From Clostridiaceae bacterium (lineage in GTDB: Bacteria > Bacillota > Clostridia > Lachnospirales > Lachnospiraceae): a stretch of DNA of 64,000 bases. Each line of letters starts with the position of its first letter. The stretch's first letter is position 1. The translations under genes and the position numbers were made by a program. Under the pieces are notes generated by a model. The model had not been told where the DNA came from. It did no database searches and saw nothing but the letters and a program-made list of their open reading frames with translations. Shown one piece after another: positions 1 to 8,605 of this stretch. The stretch covers positions 1 to 64,000 of the forward strand of contig CAJTGF010000005.1 in NCBI GenBank assembly GCA_910575585.1, written 5' to 3'.

Positions 1-136
1 CTTCTTAAAATACAATCAGCAGCGAGAGCGGCCGCACATTTTGGTCTCTGTGTCAACCCCTTTTCTTAAATTTATTGATAAATTTGAGTTAGACCGTAGG
101 ATGAGATTTTTTCAATCAGCTTAACTTAATGACATT

Positions 137-462
137 GGGTCTCATCTCCATGGCATAGATTCACCCGGACGGGACAGCTCTCCTCTGACTGGCAAAACCA
201 GAATTCGCTGGCTAAGGTTTGCTCACTTAAGGTGGTTTCGGTAGGGGACGCTGCCTCAACTTTGCAGCGAAAAACAGCTTCTTTTTATGGCCTCAAGTAT
301 ATTGTTGAGTAAGATTAAGGCGATGTTGCTGCAAACCTGAAAGATCTGCCGCCAAAGCAGTTATCTTTTCACTACAGAGTCGAAACAGCGTTCCCTCCCG
401 GGCTCCACCACAATCCCCGCCCATTGCTCCCTCAACAATACAGCAATAAGACCATAAACCGT
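137..462. repeat. Truncated, composite copy (A) of the long-hairpin repeat family
   Basis: Positions 137-193 match the right half of the hairpin found at 9260-9412, 33134-33299 and (reversed) 33880-34035. The 3' arm lies at 163-193 and has nearly the same sequence as the arm of the 33880-34035 copy. The left arm is missing, so no long hairpin can form. The right flank (about 194-353) matches the reversed flank of the 33880-34035 copy, including the segment around 210-290. At about 388-460 the outer flank of an oppositely oriented copy follows. The locus therefore looks like a deletion derivative of an inverted pair. The rest of 1-489 holds no recognisable gene; a short palindrome lies at 68-85. 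Confidence 0.75.
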
Positions 463-489
463 AACACTTGGATATGCCTGCCATAGATC

Positions 490-1237
490 TTGTTTTTCTG
501 GGAATATCATGACAAGAAGATCCTGCGATATTTTTTAAGTGATATCATGGAGATCCCTCAGGAAGAAATCTATGCAATACACCTTAAAGATACTTTTTTG
601 AGAAGGCGATGGCGATGGCAGAAATTAGGGATCCTGGACCTTTTATCAGGGGAGGCGTATGATAATCTGAAAAGGTGCGTTGGCATCAGTATTCTGGATT
701 TTGATTTCAGCGACAGACCGGAATGTCACAGTATCTACACCCTAAGAGACAAGAATGGAAATAAATTTTCCGATGTCCTGGAGATTCACGTTCTGGAGCT
801 GAAAAAGGCGGCAGCAGGTAATTCAGGGGCAGAGGAATGGATACGATTTTTTAACGCAAAGTCAGAGGAGGACTTGGATATGATAAAGACGAATAATCCG
901 GGAATCTTGGAAGCCATAGGGGAATTAAGGCGCATGAGTCTAAAGAATCCGCTGCGGCTGTGGTATGAGGCTTATATGAAGAGTGTCCGGGATGACAGGG
1001 CTTGGCGAAAATTATGTATAGAAACAGGGCTTGGCAAGAGGAGAGGAATATAAGCTGGTAAAGCAGATCTGCAAGAAGCTGAGAAGAGGGAAGGGGATCA
1101 CATCTATAGCAGAAGAGTTGGAGGAGGAATCAGACCGGATAGCGGTCATCTGTAATACGGCAAAGGCATTTGCGCCGGAATATGATGCCAAAGAAGTTAT
1201 GGAAGCGCTCACAACTTCCGGAAAGGATAAAACATAA
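490..1237 (+). pseudogene. Degraded Rpn-family (PD-(D/E)XK nuclease/transposase-like) gene
   Basis: The translation shows typical Rpn-family blocks: ILRYFLSDIMEIP near the start, GISILDFDFSD, ECHSIYTLRDKNGN, LEIHVLELKK and EEDLDMIKTNNPGI. Between GILD and YDNLK only a few residues remain where the family carries roughly 45 more, including the E-x-Q part of the nuclease site, so the catalytic core is deleted. The first frame ends at 1053. The usual C-terminal tail (KLVKQICKKLRRGKGITSI, then AFAPEYDAKEVME) continues in another frame from about 1031 to 1237, which indicates a frameshift. No good start codon or ribosome site is present; the frame opens at a TTG. Gene decay is clear; the family assignment is by recognition. 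Confidence 0.8.
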
Positions 1238-1494
1238 GTCGTCGCCAAAATCATTTTTTCATACGTTCAAAAGAGCCGAACGGTCTGTGAAAAGCCGGAC
1301 CGAACCGGCCCAGCCACAGCGCAGAGAGTCAGCTTTATGGAACTGAGTAAAAAATAGAGCGCCATAATTGGCAAAAAGGGGTTTTCTTTCCCTATGATAT
1401 GAGGTATAATCACACAAAGCAAGGCCCCGTTCTTTCAGGCAAAGGGTCAGACATGGCCAGAGAAAACGCGGGGACCGGATATAGGAGGAAGAAC

Positions 1495-2778
1495 ATGTTA
1501 GACATCAGATTTGTGAGAGAAAACCCGGACGTGGTAAAGCAGAATATCCGGAATAAATTTCAGGAGGCCAAGCTCCCCCTTGTAGATGAAGTGATCGCCC
1601 TGGACAAGGAAAGCCGCGCCGCCAAGACGGAGGCGGACAACCTCCGCGCCAGCCGCAACAAGCTTTCCAAGCAGATCGGTCAGCTTATGGGCCAGGGGAA
1701 GAAGGAGGAGGCAGAGGAAGTAAAGGCCCAGGTGGCCGCCAATGCCGCCCGCCTGGCAGAGCTGGAGACCCTTGAAGGGGAGCTTCAGGAGAAGATTTTA
1801 AAGATCATGATGACCATCCCCAATATCATTGACCCCAGCGTTCCCATCGGCAGGGACGACAGCGAGAACGTGGAGCTGGAGAAGTTCGGGGAGCCGGTGG
1901 TGCCGGATTTTGAGATCCCATACCATACGGATATTATGAAAAGCTTTGACGGCATTGACCTGGATGCGGCGGGGAAAGTGGCCGGCAACGGATTCTATTA
2001 TCTCATGGGGGATATTGCCAGGCTCCATTCCGCTGTGATCTCCTATGCCAGGGACTTTATGATTGATCGAGGCTTTACTTACTGCGTGCCCCCGTTTATG
2101 ATCCGCAGCAATGTGGTTACCGGCGTTATGTCCTTTGCGGAGATGGATGCCATGATGTACAAGATCGAGGGGGAAGATTTATATCTCATCGGCACCAGCG
2201 AACACTCCATGATCGGCAAATTTATTGACACCATCACGCCGCAGGAGCAGCTTCCCAAGACCCTTACCAGCTATTCCCCCTGTTTCCGAAAAGAGAAGGG
2301 AGCCCACGGCATTGAGGAGCGGGGGGTTTACCGGATCCATCAGTTTGAGAAGCAGGAGATGATCGTGGTATGCGCCCCACAGGAATCTCCCATGTGGTAT
2401 GAGAAGCTGTGGAAGAATACGGTGGATCTGTTTTGTTCCCTGGACATCCCCGTAAGGACTCTGGAATGCTGTTCCGGGGATCTGGCGGACTTAAAGGTAA
2501 AGTCCTGTGATGTGGAGGCATGGTCTCCCAGACAGAAGAAGTATTTTGAAGTAGGTTCCTGCTCCAATTTAGGAGATGCCCAGGCCAGACGGCTTAAGAT
2601 CCGGGTAGACGGACCGGATGGCAAATACTTTGCCCACACGCTGAACAACACGGTGGTGGCTCCGCCCAGGATGCTTATCGCCTTTTTGGAGAACAATCTG
2701 CAGGCGGACGGCAGCGTTAAGATCCCTCAGGTACTTAGACCTTATATGGGGGGGATGGAAGCGATCCGGAAGAAATAA
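1495..2778 (+). CDS. serS: Seryl-tRNA synthetase
   Basis: Class II aminoacyl-tRNA synthetase charging tRNA-Ser with serine, in the cytoplasm; 427 aa, normal length. The N-terminal coiled-coil arm (about residues 30-100) is followed by the catalytic domain with TSEHSMIGKF, motif 2 CFRKEKGAHGIEERG...HQFEKQE and the end block VLRPYMGG. The start at 1495 (MLDIRFVREN) has AGGAGG at 1483-1488; an upstream in-frame ATG at 1399 lies in the promoter/leader region and is rejected. Motif 3 reads TVVAPPRMLIAFLENN rather than the common GLAVGRTLVAILENY, so this is a divergent SerRS subtype, perhaps a second copy in the genome. A TATAAT at 1405-1410 and a GC-rich leader hairpin (about 1424-1478) precede it; no T-box sequence was seen. 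A terminator follows. Confidence 0.96.
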   Translation: MLDIRFVRENPDVVKQNIRNKFQEAKLPLVDEVIALDKESRAAKTEADNLRASRNKLSKQIGQLMGQGKKEEAEEVKAQVAANAARLAELETLEGELQEKILKIMMTIPNIIDPSVPIGRDDSENVELEKFGEPVVPDFEIPYHTDIMKSFDGIDLDAAGKVAGNGFYYLMGDIARLHSAVISYARDFMIDRGFTYCVPPFMIRSNVVTGVMSFAEMDAMMYKIEGEDLYLIGTSEHSMIGKFIDTITPQEQLPKTLTSYSPCFRKEKGAHGIEERGVYRIHQFEKQEMIVVCAPQESPMWYEKLWKNTVDLFCSLDIPVRTLECCSGDLADLKVKSCDVEAWSPRQKKYFEVGSCSNLGDAQARRLKIRVDGPDGKYFAHTLNNTVVAPPRMLIAFLENNLQADGSVKIPQVLRPYMGGMEAIRKK

Positions 2779-2791
2779 TCCCAAAGAAAAA

Positions 2792-2824
2792 GGGGCTGTG
2801 AAAAATACAGCCCCAGTTTTATTT
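2792..2824 (+). terminator. Intrinsic terminator of serS
   Basis: A GGGGCTG/CAGCCCC stem (2792-2798 with 2808-2814) with an A-rich loop is followed by AGTTTTATTTTTA. It lies 14 bases after the serS stop and abuts the convergent Uma2-type gene. Confidence 0.85.
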
Positions 2825-3370
2825 TTATAAAAGCAGATCCGCAATTTTGATGCTTAAGTCTTTATAAATACAGGATTCGATCCCGTTATCAAAATTATAC
2901 TGACCGGTTTTTTCGTTGCTGTCAAAGTCAAAGACATTGACAGTCCGGTTTTGAGGATTTATGATCCAGTACTCCCGGACGCCTGCCGACCGATATTTAA
3001 AAAGTTTTATCCCATAGTCCATACGTTCTGTGCTGGGAGAAACAATCTCTATGATCCAATCCGGAGCGCCATTACAGCCATACTCATCCAATTTGCTTTG
3101 ATCACAAACAACGGAAAGATCCGGCTCAACATAGGTTTTGTCATCGGCATTTAAAAATACGGCAAATGGGGCAGGGTAGACTTCGCAGCCTCCGTCCTTG
3201 GAATCAATGTGATTTGTAATTGTTTGACAAAGCCGATTTACAAGCTTTTGATGTATCCTCTTTGGAGGAGCCATATCATAGATTTGCCCGTCAATTAGTT
3301 CGGCCCGCTGGCCTTCCGGCAGAGCGTAAATATCTTCAATTGTATGGCATTGTTTTCGCAGCAGTGGCAT
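2825..3370 (-). CDS. Uma2-family (DUF820) putative endonuclease
   Basis: 181-aa protein of the Uma2/DUF820 family, which has a PD-(D/E)XK nuclease fold. Visible blocks are RAELIDGQIYDMAPP near the N-terminus, YVEPDLSVVCD in the middle (the acidic pair of the site), DWIIEIVSPST (the E-x-V-SP-ST block) and KLFKYRSAGVREYWIINP toward the C-terminus. All core motifs and the full length are present, so it appears intact. Family members are abundant in cyanobacteria and scattered in clostridia; their cellular role is poorly known, and no partner gene is evident. It is convergent with serS and is followed in the same direction by nothing recognisable. Confidence 0.85.
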   Translation of the reverse strand: MPLLRKQCHTIEDIYALPEGQRAELIDGQIYDMAPPKRIHQKLVNRLCQTITNHIDSKDGGCEVYPAPFAVFLNADDKTYVEPDLSVVCDQSKLDEYGCNGAPDWIIEIVSPSTERMDYGIKLFKYRSAGVREYWIINPQNRTVNVFDFDSNEKTGQYNFDNGIESCIYKDLSIKIADLLL

Positions 3371-3423
3371 ATGAATACTCCTTGGACAAGTTTAAATCAT
3401 GCTTCTTGTAAAAGATATGGCTG

Positions 3424-4326
3424 CTATTTTTTAACGTCAATAACAGGGATCTGGCTGTCTGTAAAGGCTGGGCCGGAGCTGTAGGCCGCTTTGGCTTTGG
3501 CCTGCCTTACCTTGCGGGCCTCCGGGGTCACCAGGGCCTGGGCCCGGGTTTTCTTGTGTTCTGTCACCGTCTCCCTTGCTTCCCTGGCCTCAGCATCCAA
3601 AAGGGCTTTTCGAATGGAACCATCCTGGGCATCCACAAAAGTTTCCTCCTGGTCCTGCCCATTGACCGTCTCGCCTTCGCCGTTTTCTTCCTCTTCTTCC
3701 GGCGCTGCCGGTTCCTTTGACTCGTCGTCCAGTCCCAGTTCGGCTTTCTTGGCTTCCTCCAGCTCTTTCTCCGCCTTCTGCTTTTCCGCTTCCGTAGGCA
3801 GCTTCTGATATTCCCCGTTTTGGGTGTAATCCCGCATCGAGTCGTCAAGGGCCGAAGCTTTGGCGTGTTCCTGCTTGATCAGCTCCAGTTTCTTTCCGCT
3901 TGGGATATTGGGATTGTTCTTAATGTCGTTAACCCGGTCCAGGGCCGCGGCGGCGTGAGCGGCCTTGACCCGCTGCACCTCCTCCTTGGTTTTGCAGTTT
4001 TTCAGTTCCCGCTCGTAAGCCTCCCGCTCCATCTCAACGGCCTTGGCCTTCTTGTAGGTCTCCGGATCATGCTCCTTAAGATACTCCATCTCCTGGGCGG
4101 TAAGCCGCTTTCCGGACATCATCTTCAGCTCGATCTGGGCCGCCATCTGGCCGGAACCATCCTTTTGGGCCTCCCGGATATCCTCCAGCTGCTTTCTTGT
4201 GCTGTCGTCAATGGATGTCTTTCCGTCGGCTGTGTAATCGCCGCTTGTCTGCTTTTTCTGCCATTTCATCTTCATCTCCATACTCTTGGTATAGGAATTG
4301 ATGGAAGTAACCATCATGATACTCAT
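3424..4326 (-). CDS. Hypothetical Glu/Lys/Ala-rich, probably coiled-coil protein
   Basis: 300-aa protein of unknown function. A short N-terminal segment (MSIMMVTSINSYTKSMEMKM) precedes a long charged, probably helical stretch (about 35-190), then an acidic linker around 195-225 with a run of five glutamates, and a basic C-terminal region ending in FTDSQIPVIDVKK. No signal peptide, membrane segment or enzymatic motif was seen. The start at 4326 has AGGAGG seven bases upstream. It is divergent from the LytTR regulator at 4490, so the 163-bp gap probably carries both promoters. Similar charged hypothetical proteins occur in Lachnospiraceae, but no function can be assigned. Confidence 0.8.
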   Translation of the reverse strand: MSIMMVTSINSYTKSMEMKMKWQKKQTSGDYTADGKTSIDDSTRKQLEDIREAQKDGSGQMAAQIELKMMSGKRLTAQEMEYLKEHDPETYKKAKAVEMEREAYERELKNCKTKEEVQRVKAAHAAAALDRVNDIKNNPNIPSGKKLELIKQEHAKASALDDSMRDYTQNGEYQKLPTEAEKQKAEKELEEAKKAELGLDDESKEPAAPEEEEENGEGETVNGQDQEETFVDAQDGSIRKALLDAEAREARETVTEHKKTRAQALVTPEARKVRQAKAKAAYSSGPAFTDSQIPVIDVKK

Positions 4327-4489
4327 GCAAACCCCTCCTTTCGCTGGTCTTTTTAGAAAGTCATCTACCTGTTATATCGTCAAAACGCGGGATATCTTAA
4401 TCCTGCCTGGCGCGCCGATATTTTTGCGGTTGATTTTTTCCCCCAAAATCTTTATAATGTTCCAAAGACCATGGAAGGATGTGAGGGGA

Positions 4490-5218
4490 ATGTACCAGAT
4501 AGCTCTGTGCGATGATGAAGAAAAGGAACAGGACCGGATTGAAGCGTATCTACAAGGCTACTGCCAGGAAAAGCAGCAGCCCAGGTGGCAGATCCGCCGC
4601 TTTTTCAGCGGGGAGGAGCTGATACAGCAAATCACGCAAAAGGAGTACGCACCGGATCTTGTGCTCCTGGATATCTTTCTGTCCGGCATAACGGGAGTGG
4701 AGACAGCAGAAACCATGCGCCGGATCGGTTTGTGGATGCCCATTATCTTTCTGACCACATCCAGGGACCATGCCCTGCATGCCTATGAGGTGGATGCCAT
4801 CCAGTACTTAGTCAAGCCTGTGGACCGGAGGCGTTTCTTTTGCGCCGTGGATTCTGCCGTGGAGAAGATCAAAAGAGGAAAGCCGCGTTCCATCCTCGTA
4901 AAGACGGCAGGAGGCGTCCGCCAGCTGTTTGCGGACCAGATCTTGTACTGCGAATCCCAGAAAAACTATCAGGTACTGCATTTGGCCTCTGCGGAGTACA
5001 AAGTCCGCATGACCATGGAGAGCCTGTGGAAACTTTTAGGATCCTATTCCCAATTTGGCAGGTGCGGACGCTCCTACATCCTGAATATGGACCATGTAAT
5101 CTTTGTAGAGCGGGAGGAGATTGCCATGGACAATGGGTACACCATCTATATCCCCCGAAATAAAGCGGCAGAATTTAAAAAGGCTTATTTTGCCTACTAC
5201 TTCAAACAGGCAACTTAA
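4490..5218 (+). CDS. LytTR-family response regulator
   Basis: 242-aa two-component response regulator of the AgrA/LytR type. The N-terminal receiver domain (about 1-120) starts MYQIALCDDE with the acidic pocket, has the phospho-acceptor Asp in LVLLDIFLSG, a TTS block and the K of YLVKPVDR. The C-terminal LytTR DNA-binding domain (about 135-240) includes ILYCESQKNYQVL, FGRCGRSYILNMDHV and YIPRNKAAEFKKAY. The start at 4490 is chosen because the receiver domain begins there; the open frame back to 4298 overlaps the divergent promoter. The ribosome site (GAGGGGA) is weak and close. Its partner kinase follows. No AgrB/AgrD signal genes are adjacent, so the stimulus is unknown. Confidence 0.93.
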   Translation: MYQIALCDDEEKEQDRIEAYLQGYCQEKQQPRWQIRRFFSGEELIQQITQKEYAPDLVLLDIFLSGITGVETAETMRRIGLWMPIIFLTTSRDHALHAYEVDAIQYLVKPVDRRRFFCAVDSAVEKIKRGKPRSILVKTAGGVRQLFADQILYCESQKNYQVLHLASAEYKVRMTMESLWKLLGSYSQFGRCGRSYILNMDHVIFVEREEIAMDNGYTIYIPRNKAAEFKKAYFAYYFKQAT

Positions 5219-5330
5219 TGCAGCATATTCTATCTGTTCCCCAAAACAGGCAAATCATACCATATTATGGCGCGTATCTCTTGAAAATGCTATAATAAAA
5301 TATCCGATTATTTCAAAGGAGGTATTGGGT

Positions 5331-6623
5331 ATGCTGGGAGGTTCCTTTTGGGTGGCCCTTTTTCGAAATGCCATCAGCCTCGGGCTGATGCTGACCTTTT
5401 TTCTGATGCTGGACAGGCCGAAACTATCCATGAAGAAAGCCATATGGTGCTATGGCGCCTTTGGCATCACTCTTTTACTCCTCTACAGTGTGTGGTATCG
5501 CCTGCACGCCGTCAGCTTTGTAAAATACGCGCCCCTTTCCAGTCTTCCGGTCATAGGGGTATTCTGCACAGTAATGAGCAGAGAGGCCGTTTACCTGTCC
5601 CTGTATAAAATAGCCCTGGCTTTTTATTTCTTTTCCGTGTGTACCTTTTGCGGCGTAGATGTTGCCCGATGGTGGTTTGACGGGAATATGTGGGTGGATA
5701 TCGCGGTGCGTTTAGTCTGTTTTATATTCATTCTCTGCTTTACCTGGACCAAATTCCGAAAACAGTTTTTAAACGGCGTGGATTTTCTCATAGAAGAGAT
5801 GGATCTGTTCAGCGCCGTGACGCTGTTCGTGTCCGTCATGACCGGGGCTGTTATGGCCTACTGGCCTAATCTTCAGGGATTTTCCATTTTTAATATGGTG
5901 CGCGCCTTTATGATCCTCTTTCTCGTAGGCGTCCTCCAGTACGCCATCCTTCATCTCTACATCCACCTGGGCTATGAACACTATTACCAGGCGGAGAAAG
6001 AGCTTTTGGAGGTTAATGAACAGCTGCTCCACCAGCAGATGGAATTGATGCGGGAATCGGAGAAAGAGGCAGCCCGGATCCGCCATGACGCCCGGCATCA
6101 CGTGCTGCTCATAAAAGAGTATGTGCAGAAAGGGGAGCTTGAGGAACTGCTGGTCTACTTAAACCAGTACGGTGAGGACATAGAAAACTACAAAAGCAGG
6201 GACCTGTGCCAAAACCGGGCCGTAAACAGCATCCTGTCAGCCTACGACAGAAAAGCTAAGCACCAAAACATAGAGGTCCGTATTGATGTAAAGCTTTCCG
6301 AAGGGCTGGCCATCCGGGACATTGACTGGATCGCCATCCTTGCCAATCTGTTTGAGAATGCCATCCACGGGTGTACGGATTCCGGGGCATCAGAAAAACA
6401 CATCAGCATTTACATTGCCCAAAAAAGGAACAAGGTGATCATCCAGTGCTGCAATACCAGCGGCCCGGTGATCTTTGAAAAAGGTCTGCCCCAGTCAGGG
6501 ACAGGCGGCGGCATGGGCGTGTTCAGCATCCGCAAGGCGGTTTTGCGCTATGGCGGGGAGACGGATTTTGCCGTAGAAAACGGCCAATTTGTCACCAGAA
6601 TCCTTTTAAACCTCCCCGCCTGA
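5331..6623 (+). CDS. GHKL-type sensor histidine kinase (AgrC-like)
   Basis: 430-aa membrane sensor kinase paired with the upstream LytTR regulator. About six hydrophobic segments fill residues 1-215, followed by a coiled-coil linker (YYQAEKELLEVNEQLL). The phosphorylation block is IRHDARHHVLLIKEY, the N box is LANLFENAIHG and the glycine-rich box is GTGGGMGVFSIRKAVLRYGG. The start at 5331 has AAAGGAGG at the right distance; the longer frame from 5121 overlaps the regulator and is rejected. The family senses extracellular signals, often peptides, and phosphorylates its LytTR partner. The ligand cannot be inferred. Confidence 0.92.
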   Translation: MLGGSFWVALFRNAISLGLMLTFFLMLDRPKLSMKKAIWCYGAFGITLLLLYSVWYRLHAVSFVKYAPLSSLPVIGVFCTVMSREAVYLSLYKIALAFYFFSVCTFCGVDVARWWFDGNMWVDIAVRLVCFIFILCFTWTKFRKQFLNGVDFLIEEMDLFSAVTLFVSVMTGAVMAYWPNLQGFSIFNMVRAFMILFLVGVLQYAILHLYIHLGYEHYYQAEKELLEVNEQLLHQQMELMRESEKEAARIRHDARHHVLLIKEYVQKGELEELLVYLNQYGEDIENYKSRDLCQNRAVNSILSAYDRKAKHQNIEVRIDVKLSEGLAIRDIDWIAILANLFENAIHGCTDSGASEKHISIYIAQKRNKVIIQCCNTSGPVIFEKGLPQSGTGGGMGVFSIRKAVLRYGGETDFAVENGQFVTRILLNLPA

Positions 6624-6630
6624 CCACCCT

Positions 6631-8373
6631 CTAGGACAAATCCTGGGGCAGTCTTTCGGGCTTTGCCAGAAGGGAATAGTTGGTGTGGTAGATCACAAAC
6701 CCGGGAGCTCCCCCCGCCGCTTTCTTCACATGCTTTTTCTGGATATAATCGATCTCCACCTTGTCATTGTCCCGGCCGCTGGAATAGTAGGCGGCCAGCG
6801 CCCCCGCCTCCTCAAAAGCGCGGTCAGGCAGCTCTTTCCCGTCGCATTTTACGATGACGTGGGAGCCGGGGATGCCCTTGGCGTGGAACCACCAGTCATT
6901 TCCCGTGGCCATCTTAAAAGTCAGCTCCTCGTTCTGGTAATTATTTTTCCCCACATAGATGTGAAAACCGTCGGAGGACAGGTAGTGGAACGGTTTGCTG
7001 GTGATCTTCGGCTTCTTTCCCTTGACCATGCGGCGCTTGATGAAGCCGTATTCCGTCAGTTCCTCCTTAATCTGCACCAGATCCTCCTCGTTGAGGGCAA
7101 TATCCAGGGCAGTGCTGATGGACTCCAGATGGTCGATCTCCCCCTTGGTCTCCAAAGTCAGCTGGGTCAGGGCCTCAAAGGTCCGTTTCAGCTTGTTGTA
7201 TTTGTCAAAAAACTTCTGGGAATTTTCCCTGGCAGTCAGCTGAGGGTCCAGAGGAATGGTGATCTCCTGATCGGTGTAGTAGTTGTGGCAGGTAAGCTGC
7301 TTTTCCCCGCCGGAAAGCTCATAGCCGTAAGTGTTCAAAAGTTCTCCGTAAACCTTGTACTTGTCCCGTTTCCGCGTATCGCTTAGCTGCTTGATCTGCA
7401 GGTCATACTTCTTGTAATTGCGCTCCAGGGCCGTCTGGACGATCCGCCGCAGGTCCGCGGATTTCTGCCGGATGCGGGTCAGGGTATTTTTCTCGGCGTA
7501 ATACTGTTCCAGCAGCAGGCTGATGGAGTCAAACGGCCGGGACTCATAGTCCGCGCCCTCAAAACACGTAAGAGGCAGGGAAGCAAATTCCACAGGTTCC
7601 CCCCGGCGGTATATAATGTTGGGGGCAAAGTCCCCCAAACGGACATCCTCCATCATCAGGACAAGGGTGCGGTGCAAATGGGTCAGCTCATGTTGGGAAA
7701 GCTGGTTGGCAGAGCGCTCGCCGTCAATAGACGCCAGATGGCACAGCTCTTCCCCCATAGTGGGGCTTATGCCCGTAAGCTTCATGTACAGGGCTTTTCT
7801 CACCGGTGCCGGGGCTGCCTTCATAAGATCGGAAAAGCCTTCCAGAGAGACCGTCAAAGGATCCCCCTTGCGTTCCGTCTGAGGGATAAAGTAATCCCGC
7901 CCCGGCAGCACCTCCCGAACGGAACTCATCTGGGAAGACACGTGCTTGATGCTGTCTAGGATGGCGCCGTCCTCCTTGCAGAAAATGATATTGCTGTGCT
8001 TTCCCATCAGTTCCACAATAAGGCGTTTGCGGCACAGATCCCCCAGCTCGTCCAGATGCTCGATCTCAAACTCGATAATGCGCTCCAGGCCGGGCTGGCG
8101 TACGGTCAGGATGCGGCCGGCGCCGATGTGCTTTCGCAGCAGCATGCAGAAATTGGGGGCCGTAAGAGGGCTGGGTTTGTTCTTTTGGGTGAAATAGATC
8201 AGGGGGAGGCTGGCGTTTGCCGATATCAGCAGGCGCAGGTTCTCCCGGTTGTTCTTTATGGTAAACAAAAGTTCGTCTTTTTCCGGCTGGGCGATCTTGT
8301 TGATCTTGCCGCCTTCCAGTTTTTCTTTTAAATCTCTTGTCAGGTTTGCGATAACGATCCCGTCAAATGCCAT
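6631..8373 (-). CDS. rqcH: NFACT-family ribosome quality-control protein RqcH (fibronectin-binding-like)
   Basis: 580-aa NFACT protein, the bacterial counterpart of Rqc2/NEMF, which binds stalled 50S subunits and adds C-terminal alanine tails to nascent chains. The NFACT-N domain begins MAFDGIVIANLTRDL; an acidic-Arg pair falls at residues 97-98 (Glu-Arg here, Asp-Arg in the best studied members). A middle HhH/coiled-coil region follows, and the NFACT-R domain (about 455-580) contains HYLSSDGFHIYVGKNN and NDWWFHAKGIPGSHVIV. The start at 8373 is preferred over 8382 because of AAGGA spacing. Older annotations call this a fibronectin-binding protein. It is convergent with the sensor kinase, with only a few bases between them. 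Confidence 0.93.
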   Translation of the reverse strand: MAFDGIVIANLTRDLKEKLEGGKINKIAQPEKDELLFTIKNNRENLRLLISANASLPLIYFTQKNKPSPLTAPNFCMLLRKHIGAGRILTVRQPGLERIIEFEIEHLDELGDLCRKRLIVELMGKHSNIIFCKEDGAILDSIKHVSSQMSSVREVLPGRDYFIPQTERKGDPLTVSLEGFSDLMKAAPAPVRKALYMKLTGISPTMGEELCHLASIDGERSANQLSQHELTHLHRTLVLMMEDVRLGDFAPNIIYRRGEPVEFASLPLTCFEGADYESRPFDSISLLLEQYYAEKNTLTRIRQKSADLRRIVQTALERNYKKYDLQIKQLSDTRKRDKYKVYGELLNTYGYELSGGEKQLTCHNYYTDQEITIPLDPQLTARENSQKFFDKYNKLKRTFEALTQLTLETKGEIDHLESISTALDIALNEEDLVQIKEELTEYGFIKRRMVKGKKPKITSKPFHYLSSDGFHIYVGKNNYQNEELTFKMATGNDWWFHAKGIPGSHVIVKCDGKELPDRAFEEAGALAAYYSSGRDNDKVEIDYIQKKHVKKAAGGAPGFVIYHTNYSLLAKPERLPQDLS

Positions 8374-8475
8374 GGCAGTCATTCCTTCTTTCTTTTTAGG
8401 TATACGTTGATTATAGCGGATTGGCGGGGGATTGACAAGGAGGAAAGGACTATGAAAGGGGTGGGGGAAATTTTC

Positions 8476-8504
8476 TTGACATCCGTTTGCGGGGCCATTA
8501 TAGT
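8476..8504 (+). promoter_or_regulatory. Promoter of queH (TTGACA-17-TATAGT)
   Basis: TTGACA at 8476-8481 and TATAGT at 8499-8504 are separated by exactly 17 bases, a near-consensus housekeeping promoter about 100 bases upstream of the queH start. No preQ1 riboswitch was recognised in the leader. Confidence 0.8.
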
Positions 8505-8605
8505 ATAGAAATAACATTGCGTCAGGAAAGACGCCAACGGGGGCGGTTTGTCACGGCAGAAAGAGACAGGCGGCCTTGGCAGGAAAAGGAGAGAGGTAAG
8601 AGCAT

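Noticed and set aside
1399-1494. Upstream extension of serS
   Set aside because: It covers the TATAAT region and leader; the family start with a good ribosome site is at 1495.
1238-1494. Ser T-box before serS
   Set aside because: No T-box consensus sequence is present.
6685-7386. Long open frame opposite rqcH
   Set aside because: It is antisense to a gene with complete family motifs; it is a shadow of GC-rich codon use.
8505-8605. PreQ1 riboswitch before queH
   Set aside because: The leader lacks a recognisable preQ1 pseudoknot or its A-rich tail.
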